Positions 1 to 6,317 of a stretch of 34,513 nucleotides of DNA are shown in pieces. Position 1 is the stretch's first letter. Each line of letters starts with the position of its first letter. The notes under the pieces are model-generated. The model made no database searches, had not been told where the DNA came from, and saw nothing but the letters and a program-made list of their open reading frames with translations. The position numbers were made by a program, and so were the translations under genes. The DNA comes from a virus: positions 1 to 34,513 of IMG/VR virus record IMGVR_UViG_3300032315_000148; one strand, 5' to 3'.

Positions 1-1
1 C

Positions 2-196
2 ATTTGGTGGTTTCCAGAATGGCCACCAACTAAACAAAAAATGAAGCAATGGAAGCAAGCAAAAGCAATCTGTTCCGAATGCACTATGAAAGATGAATGC
101 CTTGCTTATGGCAAAGCAACAAACTCATATGGCATTTGGGGCGGTATCACACTAACAAACGGCAAAGCCGACTACAGAAAGAACAAAAGAAAATGA
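2..196 (+). CDS. WhiB-like Fe-S transcriptional regulator, C-terminal part
   Basis: This open frame enters from the left edge without a start and stops at 194-196. It reads WWFPEWPP, then a C-x2-C-x5-C cysteine set (AICSECTMKDEC), then the GIWGG turn and a short basic tail. These are the hallmarks of WhiB-like proteins, which bind a 4Fe-4S cluster through four cysteines and act as redox-linked transcription regulators, often with the primary sigma factor. The first of the four cysteines normally lies just before the FFPE-like stretch and would be outside the window. The stop overlaps the next start by ATGA. WhiB proteins are restricted to Actinobacteria and their phages, so this fixes the host group. 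Phage WhiB proteins can block host WhiB function or control phage genes; which applies here cannot be seen. Confidence 0.9.
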   Translation: MWWFPEWPPTKQKMKQWKQAKAICSECTMKDECLAYGKATNSYGIWGGITLTNGKADYRKNKRK

Positions 197-711
197 AAAA
201 CGGAATCACATATTCAGAAAAGTTTGACCAAACTCTCCGTGAGATTGACCAAGCAATAGCAGACAAACTAGGAGACTCATTCGAGCAATCACCAGCATTA
301 CTATTTGCTATTGATTATGTTCGTGGTGAAGTTCCAGTCATCAAGCAAATCGCAGAAGACACAGATGTTTACGAAATGCTTGACGACACATTCAACGCAG
401 TAATGTTGCACGACACTGGTTACAGCGGATTTGCAATCAGCACTGTTGGTTGGGCTGCACCAATCGGAGACAATGATGCAGAAGATGAAGTAGCACCATC
501 ACAACATCCAGAACGCAAGCGTGTTCGTCTTATGACGCTCTGCCATCGTGGTCAAATGGGCTCTTCCATCCGATTCAAGGATGAGAAAGACGTTACATAT
601 GACCAAGGTAACGCAAGAGGCTCATTAGCAAGTGCCATGCGAGATATGTACGATATTGTTCGTGCACTGAAAGTCTCATCTACAACAGAAACAGAAAGGC
701 AAATGCCGTGA
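193..711 (+). CDS. conserved phage/actinobacterial protein of unknown function
   Basis: 172 residues. I chose the ATG at 193 because it overlaps the WhiB stop by ATGA; the longer frame from 97 would run through WhiB codons. The N-terminal part is acidic and helical. The middle holds the best-defined block, a TVGWAAP stretch followed by an acidic run, then SQHPERKRVRLMTLCHRGQ and SSIRFKD, which looks like a small alpha/beta domain. The GWAAP...PS-HP-R-RVRL pattern recalls uncharacterised proteins of aquatic actinobacteria and their phages, but I know no function. The next gene starts inside its stop codon (GTGA), so the two are probably translationally coupled. Placement beside WhiB suggests an early or regulatory role, by inference only. 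Confidence 0.8.
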   Translation: MKNGITYSEKFDQTLREIDQAIADKLGDSFEQSPALLFAIDYVRGEVPVIKQIAEDTDVYEMLDDTFNAVMLHDTGYSGFAISTVGWAAPIGDNDAEDEVAPSQHPERKRVRLMTLCHRGQMGSSIRFKDEKDVTYDQGNARGSLASAMRDMYDIVRALKVSSTTETERQMP

Positions 712-932
712 GGAAACAAGAACCAACATTGGAGGTATCACTAACCCTGTCCGAATTGCGGGCGGTCGTAAAGTCTTTGAGCATTGGCATTGACCAATTA
801 GCAAAGAAGATACAGCGACTTGGCGATGGTAAGCGAGCAGATTCAACTCACACAGAGTTTGTTGAACTGCTTTCTGCAAAGCAGGAAATGGAAACAGTCC
901 TATCCCTAGCATTACAAGGAGATGATTCTTGA
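708..932 (+). CDS. small helical protein, unknown function
   Basis: 74 residues with a GTG start that overlaps the previous TGA stop; GAAAGG lies shortly upstream as a possible ribosome site. The sequence is largely amphipathic helix: LTLSELRAVVKSLSIGIDQLAKKIQRL near residues 12-40, then a second helix with FVELLSAKQEMETVLSLAL. This would fit a small coiled-coil or helical-hairpin protein. There are no cysteines, no membrane segment and no recognised motif. Its stop overlaps the TTG start of the following gene. I do not recognise the family; the tight packing and normal codon use support that it is real. Confidence 0.75.
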   Translation: MRKQEPTLEVSLTLSELRAVVKSLSIGIDQLAKKIQRLGDGKRADSTHTEFVELLSAKQEMETVLSLALQGDDS

Positions 933-1348
933 TAGCAAAAGCAATACTTACACTTTCATTGGCTGTGGGGGGCGTACTGCCCCCCACTTCCGTAACCAAA
1001 CACGACTTGTCTGAGCCAGTTGATATTCCTGTCTCAGCACGCTGTCCTCAATGGTGGCAACTAGCCGTTGATGCAGGGTGGCGACAGTCGCTACTACCAA
1101 CGCTGGATTATCTGATGTGGCGTGAAAGCAGGTGTAACCCTGCCCAGCACAACACAGATGACCCAATGGGTGGTTCTAGGGGCTTAGCGCAAATCAATGG
1201 GTTCTGGACGCCGTGGTTGGCTAACAGGGGCATTGTGAAGCGTTCTGAGGGGCTATTCAACCCATATCGCAACCTCAGAGCGGCACTAGCCATCTACAAC
1301 TACTCAGACGACAGGAACGACAACGGGTTCGCTCCTTGGAACATGTAG
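929..1348 (+). CDS. secreted lytic transglycosylase-like (SLT/lysozyme fold) protein
   Basis: 139 residues from a TTG start. An AAGGAG ribosome site about 8 nt upstream and a TTGA overlap with the previous stop support this start. Residues 1-18 (MIAKAILTLSLAVGGVLP) look like a signal peptide or membrane anchor. The core reads LMWRESRCNP with E66 as the likely catalytic glutamate, then GSRGLAQIN at about 82-90 and a terminal AIYNYSDDRNDNGFAPW. That order (ES-xxNP, then GxxGLxQI, then A-xxY) is the SLT/goose-lysozyme-like signature of enzymes that cleave the glycan backbone of peptidoglycan. The protein is short for the family but holds the whole motif set. It sits among early-type genes, away from the late lysis genes, so it could serve lysis, local wall opening, or superinfection control. 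It is the last gene before a new promoter. Confidence 0.85.
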   Translation: MIAKAILTLSLAVGGVLPPTSVTKHDLSEPVDIPVSARCPQWWQLAVDAGWRQSLLPTLDYLMWRESRCNPAQHNTDDPMGGSRGLAQINGFWTPWLANRGIVKRSEGLFNPYRNLRAALAIYNYSDDRNDNGFAPWNM

Positions 1349-1353
1349 TACCC

Positions 1354-1381
1354 TTGACCCCGTTCCCCTCTCATGTACAAT
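1354..1381 (+). promoter_or_regulatory. sigma70-type promoter for the replication cassette
   Basis: TTGACC at 1354-1359 and TACAAT at 1376-1381 are separated by 16 nt, close to the consensus housekeeping promoter. It follows the stop of the transglycosylase-like gene and points at the Cas4-like gene at 1465. The start of transcription would fall in or just after the G tract at 1382-1400. This is the best promoter match noticed in the non-coding DNA of the window. Confidence 0.6.
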
Positions 1382-1400
1382 GGGGGGGGAAAGGGGGGGG
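1382..1400 (+). other. G-tract pair, possible G-quadruplex
   Basis: Eight G, three A and eight G follow the -10 box directly. Such a tract can fold as a G-quadruplex in the non-template strand or the nascent RNA. A similar, longer G-rich tract lies at 32902-32925 in the leader of the other main rightward unit, which suggests function rather than chance. Confidence 0.5.
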
Positions 1401-1411
1401 CACTAACCCGT

Positions 1412-1436
1412 GCGACCGAACCTTTCGGTTCGGCGC
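1412..1436 (+). promoter_or_regulatory. leader stem-loop
   Basis: CCGAACC (1416-1422) pairs with GGTTCGG (1427-1433) across a TTTC loop. GCG at 1412-1414 and CGC at 1434-1436 extend the stem past one bulged A. No T run follows, so it is not a standard terminator. It lies in the expected 5' leader of the 1465 gene. Confidence 0.6.
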
Positions 1437-1444
1437 AACCAATC

Positions 1445-1453
1445 ACTAGCACA
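1445..1453 (+). repeat. leader motif ACTAGCACA, copy 1
   Basis: The nonamer lies between the leader hairpin and the AAGGGAGAAG ribosome site of the gene at 1465, ending 11 nt before the start. The same word occurs at 32976-32984 and 33956-33964 in the same position relative to a hairpin and a start codon. Confidence 0.5.
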
Positions 1454-1464
1454 AGGGAGAAGCA

Positions 1465-2334
1465 GTGAGAATAGAAAACAATGGTGGATACGACGTTACC
1501 AAGATTTACATAAGACAATCTTGGCTTGGTGATGCGTTGATGTGTCCAGAGCGTGCAAGGCTCATTGCCCTGCATCCTGAGACACGCAAAGAGAATGACT
1601 CAGCAATGATGGGTACGGCAGTTCATGCCGGTATTGAAGCGGTGCTTCGTGGCGAGATTGTGCCAGCCGACATTGCAGACCATTCAGTGAATGCTTTCCG
1701 AACAAAAGAAAAAGAATTATTGTCGGAAGGTAAGTCAATCAACATCACAAACACAGAACCAAGAAACTGGGACAAGCACATTGCCTCAATGGCAGAAGCA
1801 TGGGCACGAGACATTATGCCCCATGTGCCAGAGGGCGGTGACTGTGAATGGAAGTTTGAATCCAAGATTGCACATGTAAGCAACGAAGTGTTTGAGTACG
1901 AACTGTGGTTTGAAGGCACGATGGATTACTTCCATCCCCAAGGTATTTGGGACTGGAAGACTGCGGCTCGTAAGTATTATCAAGCAGAAAAGCAAACACA
2001 AAACATACAGTCTGCTGTTTATGCAGAAGCAGCAACCCGACTGGGGTTGATTGATTATGACGTTGAATTCAACTTCGGCGTCATGATTCGCAATGCATCA
2101 AGTACTGGTCAAATTGTGCCAGTCGTAAGAACAGCAAAACACGGTGAGTGGATTACAGAGCAAACAATTGCTCTGGTAAATAATCTTCTTACTGTTAAAC
2201 TACACATGCCATCAACACGATGGCTTGTGAACGACCAGCACTTTCTCTGTTCGCAGAGATGGTGTCCAGTCTGGGAACACTGCAAGGGCTCGTACATACC
2301 GAGCGACGACAACAACGCCGAGGAGGCAAACTAA
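1465..2334 (+). CDS. Cas4-like PD-(D/E)XK exonuclease with Fe-S cluster cysteines
   Basis: 289 residues from a GTG start with AAGGGAG just upstream. The sequence shows the RecB-type nuclease order: GTAVHAGIE at 50-58 (histidine motif), acidic D154 in FEGTMDYF, DWKT at 163-166 (the D-x-K catalytic pair), and Q182 to Y186 in the QxxxY motif. One cysteine (C27) lies near the N-terminus and three (C262, C267, C273) near the C-terminus, the arrangement that holds a 4Fe-4S cluster in Cas4 and AddB nucleases. It likely degrades or trims DNA ends in replication and recombination. It heads the cassette with helicase, primase and RusA, with its stop overlapping the next start (TAATG). There is no cas1 or cas2 nearby, so an adaptation role is unlikely. 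Confidence 0.88.
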   Translation: MRIENNGGYDVTKIYIRQSWLGDALMCPERARLIALHPETRKENDSAMMGTAVHAGIEAVLRGEIVPADIADHSVNAFRTKEKELLSEGKSINITNTEPRNWDKHIASMAEAWARDIMPHVPEGGDCEWKFESKIAHVSNEVFEYELWFEGTMDYFHPQGIWDWKTAARKYYQAEKQTQNIQSAVYAEAATRLGLIDYDVEFNFGVMIRNASSTGQIVPVVRTAKHGEWITEQTIALVNNLLTVKLHMPSTRWLVNDQHFLCSQRWCPVWEHCKGSYIPSDDNNAEEAN

Positions 2335-2765
2335 TGGACAAAGACAGAGCAATCATCACACAAGTCTGTGCAAAAATTGCAGCAGACCTAACAGACAAGA
2401 CCATCGGAGTAGACGAGCGCATTGGCGAGTTCGCAACTCTGTTCTCAAGTATCAACGAGATGTTGATGGAACAGATTTACGGACAGAGCACACTCCAAGA
2501 GAACAATGCTCGAATCGTGTCAATGGTCAAGGAAACATTCAACGCTGAAGAAGTAACTAAGCCAACTGCTACGAGCACAGGTGGTGTACAGATTGCTGGT
2601 CAGCAACATGGCGAGATTCCAGACTGGCTCATCAAAGCGTGCAAGCGTGATGGTGTAACCAAGGTGTATGACAACCGTGATGGACTGGCGCAAAATCCAA
2701 AGCGTCCTTGGTTCAAAGCAGTTGACGACAAGGAAAAGGCCTACTGGCCACCACGAGGTAAGTGA
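2334..2765 (+). CDS. unknown replication-cassette protein with W/P-rich C-terminal domain
   Basis: 143 residues. The ATG at 2334 shares its A with the previous TAA stop and has GAGGAGG upstream, so I prefer it to longer frames. Residues 1-60 are acidic and helical. A Thr/Ser/Gly linker near 78-90 leads to a compact domain from about residue 92: IPDWLIKACKRDG, KVYDNRDG, NPKRPWFKAVD, then YWPPRGK at the end. The DNR...NPKRPWF pattern looks like a small nucleic-acid-binding module seen at the C-termini of phage proteins, but the zinc-binding cysteines common in such modules are absent. A single-stranded DNA binding protein or helicase partner would fit its place between nuclease and helicase; that is inference. 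Confidence 0.8.
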   Translation: MDKDRAIITQVCAKIAADLTDKTIGVDERIGEFATLFSSINEMLMEQIYGQSTLQENNARIVSMVKETFNAEEVTKPTATSTGGVQIAGQQHGEIPDWLIKACKRDGVTKVYDNRDGLAQNPKRPWFKAVDDKEKAYWPPRGK

Positions 2766-3799
2766 TGAGACTTTCCGCAGAAGAAATATCTGCGGGATGG
2801 GAATCAGTGGGGAGACCGAATCCGACGGTCTCCTCACATTCCGATTACAGGATGTACACGCCTCTTGCTGAAGCCGCTGACTCTTTCGTCAGATGGGCAC
2901 AGTCTCCCCAAGAGCGTGTACATCTTGGTATATCCCGCATTGACCAAGAACTAAGAGGCATTGCACCGGGCGAAGTTTGCATGATGCTTGGGTTTGCGCA
3001 TGGTGGTAAGACGCTCTTACTACTTCACGCACTCCGAAACAATCGTGACAAACACATTGCAATGTTCATACCTGACGAGCCTCGCCAACTCGTATTGACC
3101 AAACTCACCTGTATTCATCACAACATTGATGCACGAGAACTGGAACAACGAGTAGCAGACGATGACCAAGATGCCATCCATCTACTACGCAGTACAGCAG
3201 AGGAACACTTTCCAAACCTTGCTGTGTTTGACCAGCCACTTACTTCCTCCGACATGGAGCGAGCCTATGGAGAGGTTTGCGACGTGTGGGGGCAAGCACC
3301 TGAACTGGTAGTCGTTGACTATCTAGATTTGGTAGAAGCAGGAGAAACTGTGCCAGACAAAGCGACCTTCCTCAAAGGATTCGGTCGTCGTCATGACATT
3401 CCAATGTTGGTATTGCACCAAACATCACGCACCGCAGGTGCTGATGGTGCGAAACTAACTATGTCATCTGGTTCATACGGTGGTGAGCAACAAGCAACAT
3501 CAATCATTGGTGTCCGTCGCAAGAAGTATCAAATTGCTGCGGAGATAAATGAACTCATTGAGAAACTTGACCGCTCGCACAGTGAACGTGCACAGGACAG
3601 ACTTGACTACCTCAGACTTGAGCAAAGGATTCACGAACACACTGTCACCGTGTCGCTGTTGAAGAACAAGCGACCCGCTGGACAGTTGGTTGATGACATT
3701 GACTTCGAGTTAGACCAAGCAACTGGCAGACTCCGTGACCTCAACGATGGTGAACTACCAGACCAGTACAAACAGATGGGGCTTCCTTATGCAGATTGA
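2765..3799 (+). CDS. DnaB-type (RecA-fold) replicative helicase, single domain
   Basis: 344 residues from the ATG at 2765, which shares its A with the previous TGA; GTG at 2762 is the alternative start. It carries a Walker A loop GFAHGGKT at about 76-83, an acidic MFIPDEP segment in the place of the catalytic glutamate, a Walker B strand ELVVVDYLDLV ending near residue 189, LVLHQTSR as the sensor segment, and a terminal SLLKNKRPAGQ. That succession matches the C-terminal motor of DnaB/gp4-type helicases, which unwind ahead of the replication fork. A full N-terminal primase-interaction domain is missing: only about 50 residues precede the motor. The charged stretch near 255-300 (KKYQIAAEINELIEKLDR) looks like an inserted coiled coil. 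The AEP primase starts inside its 3' end, an 11-base overlap that suggests joint expression. Confidence 0.88.
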   Translation: MRLSAEEISAGWESVGRPNPTVSSHSDYRMYTPLAEAADSFVRWAQSPQERVHLGISRIDQELRGIAPGEVCMMLGFAHGGKTLLLLHALRNNRDKHIAMFIPDEPRQLVLTKLTCIHHNIDARELEQRVADDDQDAIHLLRSTAEEHFPNLAVFDQPLTSSDMERAYGEVCDVWGQAPELVVVDYLDLVEAGETVPDKATFLKGFGRRHDIPMLVLHQTSRTAGADGAKLTMSSGSYGGEQQATSIIGVRRKKYQIAAEINELIEKLDRSHSERAQDRLDYLRLEQRIHEHTVTVSLLKNKRPAGQLVDDIDFELDQATGRLRDLNDGELPDQYKQMGLPYAD

Positions 3800-4688
3800 T
3801 GCAGTGGAAGACTTTATGAAACTCTTTGGTGGTCGCACAGATGCGTATGGAAGTTGGGAAGGTGGCTCAGTAAAGAAAGAAGTCACCTATTCAACTTTTG
3901 CACGACACCTATACGGAGATGAACTGGTCGGTATCTACCCTCTGACCGACGGGAACTCTGTTCGTTGGGGTTGTTCAGACATTGATGTTGATGACATTGA
4001 CTCTGCACGAAACCTACAGACCGCACTCAAGATAAAGTCAATACCTTCATTTGTGGAAAAGACACGCAAGGGTTATCACGTGTGGGTCTTTGCCAACGAC
4101 TGGGTTCCTGCGCCAATCATGCGTAGGGCTTTCCTCGTAGCACATGAAGTTATTGGCTTGCCACCAAAAGAGGTCAATCCAAAGCAGGAAGAATGCACCG
4201 GACTAGGCAACTATGTCAGGCTTCCGTATCCAAATGGATACAACGAAATACCTGAAAATAGATATGTCATGTTTGAGCGTGAAGACTCACCCATGACACT
4301 GAAACAGTTCATTGATGAAGCGATTGCTAATCGTGTAAGCATCAACTTGCTTCAGCCTTTGGCTGAACGCCATCGTCCGAAGCAAAGAGCCGTGCTCGAA
4401 ATGCCTACTTCAATGTCTGTTCGTGAAGCATTAGACCATGCAGATGGTTTGGTGTATTGGATTTGGAAACATGGTCCAGATGAAAGTCACGACCGTTCAA
4501 ACACACTTGTACGTCTTGCACACAAGGCGTATGAGTGTGGTATGCCGATTGGCAAGGCTTACATAATTCTCGTTGACGCCGACAGAAGATGGGGTAAGTT
4601 CCATCTACGCAGTAATGGCGTTGAGGAGTTAGTTAAGATTGTTGAAGGAGCATACGGAACTGACAATCAGGAGGGTTTCAACCCATGA
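3789..4688 (+). CDS. AEP-type DNA primase (PrimPol / TOTE-like)
   Basis: 299 residues; ATG at 3789 lies inside the end of the helicase gene. The N-terminal half shows archaeo-eukaryotic primase motifs: VRWGCSDIDVDD with D64 and D66 as metal ligands, VEKTRKGYHVWVF with the basic-G-x-H motif at 94-97, and GLGNYVRLPYP with R144. This order is typical of the AEP domain of TOTE-type and phage primases. The C-terminal 130 residues are helical and charged and may be a PriCT-like or DNA-binding segment; I could not assign them. It would make primers for the adjacent helicase, or act as a primase-polymerase. No other polymerase is visible in the window, which makes polymerase activity worth testing. 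The next gene begins at its stop (ATGA). Confidence 0.85.
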   Translation: MQIDAVEDFMKLFGGRTDAYGSWEGGSVKKEVTYSTFARHLYGDELVGIYPLTDGNSVRWGCSDIDVDDIDSARNLQTALKIKSIPSFVEKTRKGYHVWVFANDWVPAPIMRRAFLVAHEVIGLPPKEVNPKQEECTGLGNYVRLPYPNGYNEIPENRYVMFEREDSPMTLKQFIDEAIANRVSINLLQPLAERHRPKQRAVLEMPTSMSVREALDHADGLVYWIWKHGPDESHDRSNTLVRLAHKAYECGMPIGKAYIILVDADRRWGKFHLRSNGVEELVKIVEGAYGTDNQEGFNP

Positions 4689-5047
4689 AGAAACTTCAAT
4701 ACCATCAAATGTTTTCAACAAGACCGAAATCAAAAGGGAGACCACGTGTTACAAAAACAGGTCACGCATTCACGCCGAAAGAAACGGTTGAGTATGAGAA
4801 GAAAATTGCAGAAGCCTACAAAGGCCCACTCTTTGAAGAGGGCATGCTCTCAATGAAACTTCGTTTCACTGTTGAAGGAACAGAGATGATGATTGAACGA
4901 GTTGAACCAGACCCAGACTTTCCTCTACCAAAGGGGAAACTTACTGGAGATATTGACAACTATGCCAAGTCAATATTAGACGCACTCAACGGTGTGGCGT
5001 ACACCGATGACAAGCAGATTGTATGTCTGTACTTGGAGAAAGCATGA
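4685..5047 (+). CDS. rusA: RusA-like Holliday junction resolvase
   Basis: 120 residues, the usual RusA size. Residues 12-21 (TRPKSKGRPR) match the N-terminal basic, substrate-facing segment. The catalytic block reads GDIDNYAKSILDALNGVAYTDD, with D89, D91, K95, D99 and D108/D109 in the places expected for the metal-binding acidic residues and the essential lysine. RusA cuts four-way junctions, here probably to resolve recombination or replication intermediates before packaging. ATGA links it to the primase upstream and to a micro-ORF downstream. Confidence 0.92.
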   Translation: MKKLQYHQMFSTRPKSKGRPRVTKTGHAFTPKETVEYEKKIAEAYKGPLFEEGMLSMKLRFTVEGTEMMIERVEPDPDFPLPKGKLTGDIDNYAKSILDALNGVAYTDDKQIVCLYLEKA

Positions 5048-5106
5048 TTGTCTACGGCATGTTTGCAATGGGAGTGGCTGTGCTAGCAGTCGTATTTTTT
5101 TCATGA
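5044..5106 (+). CDS. 20-residue hydrophobic membrane micropeptide
   Basis: ATG at 5044 overlaps the RusA stop by ATGA, and the TGA at 5104-5106 overlaps the next ATG at 5103 in the same manner. Between them are 20 codons reading MIVYGMFAMGVAVLAVVFFS, a single uninterrupted transmembrane-length helix with no charge after the start. The double perfect coupling is hard to explain by chance, so I call it a gene. A membrane micropeptide could disturb membrane potential, regulate a partner, or serve mainly to carry ribosomes from rusA into the next gene. No homologue is recognised. The word TGTGCTAG occurs inside it at 5079-5086. Confidence 0.6.
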   Translation: MIVYGMFAMGVAVLAVVFFS

Positions 5107-5528
5107 AACCAATATCCAAACCATTTGACAGGAATCTGTATAACGCAGATGACTCAGTAAAAGAAATCTTCTTAGACTGGCTTCATTCCAAAGGATATGA
5201 AGCAGAAGTTAACCCGGATAAATATGGGATTGATATTCTGTCAAACTGGTTTGGTGAGGACACTGGTGTTGAGATAGAAATCAAACACAACTGGCGTGGT
5301 GCAAACTTCCCATTTGACAGTGTTCACTTTGCTTCACGTAAGTACAAGTTTCTTGAAGGCAATCAGCATGTGAAGTTTGTGATGTTCAATCACGAACGAA
5401 CACACATACTTATTGTTGATGCAAAAGAGTTCAACAAGATAGTTACCAAGAACACCATCTATACAGAAGGTGAATCATTCTTTGAGATACCCGTTGAAAA
5501 CACGGAGATTGTAAGTCTTGAAGAATAG
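5103..5528 (+). CDS. PD-(D/E)XK-type endonuclease-like protein
   Basis: 141 residues. I take the ATG at 5103, coupled to the micropeptide stop; the longer frame would overlap rusA. The core shows helix VKEIFLDWLHSKGYEAEVN, then YGIDIL with D44, then TGVEIEIKHNW with E57, E59 and K61. That is the D...E-x-K pattern of restriction-endonuclease-fold nucleases, with the expected helix-strand-strand order. A strand-rich C-terminal half follows (VKFVMFNHERTHILIVDAKEF). Its size and G-x-D...E-x-K spacing fit small Mrr- or VSR-like single-domain nucleases, but the substrate is not evident. Being third in a row of recombination enzymes, it may process DNA ends or branched DNA, or degrade host DNA. Confidence 0.78.
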   Translation: MKPISKPFDRNLYNADDSVKEIFLDWLHSKGYEAEVNPDKYGIDILSNWFGEDTGVEIEIKHNWRGANFPFDSVHFASRKYKFLEGNQHVKFVMFNHERTHILIVDAKEFNKIVTKNTIYTEGESFFEIPVENTEIVSLEE

Positions 5529-5538
5529 AGAAGTCTCA

Positions 5539-5901
5539 ATGACTCCATACCACGAAGCAAACCTTCGTGGTAACAGGAGACCTGAAACGCCAATAGAGGC
5601 GTTGATGATGGCTGCAAGTGGTGAGAACATTGTTGAGTCTGTTGTAGAACTCCAGCCTTTACGTGAAGCAATAGCAGAATGCATTGAGCAACTCGGAGAC
5701 CAAGACCGTTTTATCATTGATGCAATCAATTCAGAAATGATTTCATTGGAGGAATTGGGCGGTCGGCTTGGCGTGTCAAAGCCACATGCTTGGAGGTTAC
5801 GCAACGCCGCTTACGAGCGGTTACGATTGCACCTCTTAGAGAATCAGATTATTAGAGAAAGGCTCGGACTTGAAGACACGGCAGATAACGGTGGGTTTTG
5901 A
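5539..5901 (+). CDS. sigma-70 region-4-like HTH protein
   Basis: 120 residues from ATG 5539 with AGAGAAG five nt upstream; an in-frame TTG at 5518 is a weaker alternative inside the previous gene. Residues 42-100 read LREAIAECIEQLGDQDRFIIDAINSEMISLEELGGRLGVSKPHAWRLRNAAYERLRLHL. A 'L...L...DR.II.....LEELG..LGVSK....R...A...LR' pattern is that of sigma factor region 4, the helix-turn-helix that contacts the -35 box. No region 2 is present, so it is not a complete sigma factor. It could be a regulator or an appropriation factor that steers host RNA polymerase to phage promoters. It is the last strong regulatory candidate before the late, leftward genes. Confidence 0.75.
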   Translation: MTPYHEANLRGNRRPETPIEALMMAASGENIVESVVELQPLREAIAECIEQLGDQDRFIIDAINSEMISLEELGGRLGVSKPHAWRLRNAAYERLRLHLLENQIIRERLGLEDTADNGGF

Positions 5902-6046
5902 TGTTGAGGTCAATCCGCAAGAGATTGCTATCGTGCTTGCACAGGTGTATGGCAACGTGGTTGTGGGTGAAGGAATACCAAAGAATGGTTTGCCCTTCGG
6001 GAGTATATATGTTGCTAATAAGAAAAGGAAGAAAAAAAATGGCTGA
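5870..6046 (+). CDS. small protein with basic tail, unknown function
   Basis: 58 residues in a frame different from both neighbours. I infer a TTG start at 5870 with AGAAAGG seven nt upstream; GTG at 5891 is an alternative. The translation begins MKTRQITVGFDVEVNPQEIA and continues with strand-like IVLAQVYGNVVVGEGIPKNG, then a lysine-rich tail (NKKRKKKNG). The overlap with the sigma-like gene is 32 nt and with the next gene 8 nt. The amino-acid make-up is far more protein-like than the competing reading from ATG 5898, which is cysteine/arginine-rich and looks like a shadow. The function is unknown; the basic tail might bind nucleic acid. Confidence 0.6.
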   Translation: MKTRQITVGFDVEVNPQEIAIVLAQVYGNVVVGEGIPKNGLPFGSIYVANKKRKKKNG

Positions 6047-6317
6047 ACAGGAAGATTGGATTTATGACATTGTGCCAAGAGCACAAGTTGAATCTATGAA
6101 CACGAACGCCAAAAAAATTGAGAAGAACATGGAAGGTGGAGTAACCCTTGTTCTTTCTTCCGACAACGAATCAGCAATCGAGTTATGCAACTACTGGAGA
6201 AACGCACTTCAAGGTGATGCAATGAGTTGGTTGCGCATATCATCTTTCATGGCTGGAATAATTGAAACAATAGAAATACATCTATCAGAAGAGGGAATCA
6301 ATCCATATGAAAACTAA
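6039..6317 (+). CDS. small acidic protein, unknown function
   Basis: 92 residues from ATG 6039 with an AAAAGGAAG ribosome site upstream. An earlier in-frame ATG at 5898 would add 47 unlikely residues and lacks such a site. The protein reads MAEQEDWIYDIVPRAQVESM, then a lysine-rich helix, a strand pair VTLVLSSDNESAIEL, and a helical C-terminal half with MSWLRISSFMAGIIETIEIHL. It has an alpha/beta look and no catalytic motif. The stop overlaps the next gene by 11 nt. I do not recognise the family. Confidence 0.75.
   Translation: MAEQEDWIYDIVPRAQVESMNTNAKKIEKNMEGGVTLVLSSDNESAIELCNYWRNALQGDAMSWLRISSFMAGIIETIEIHLSEEGINPYEN

Noticed and set aside
97-192. Longer start for the gene at 193
   Set aside because: It would overlap most of the WhiB C-terminus in another frame, and the ATGA junction at 193 is typical of this region.
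1382-1400. G tract as a sequencing or assembly artefact
   Set aside because: A comparable but different G-rich tract occurs in the equivalent place of another leader (32902-32925), which makes an artefact less likely, though tract length may be inexact.
5898-6038. Upstream extension of the 6039 gene from ATG 5898
   Set aside because: The added residues are Cys/Arg/Trp-rich and unlike a folded domain, while a better frame (5870-6046) covers this DNA and ATG 6039 has its own ribosome site.
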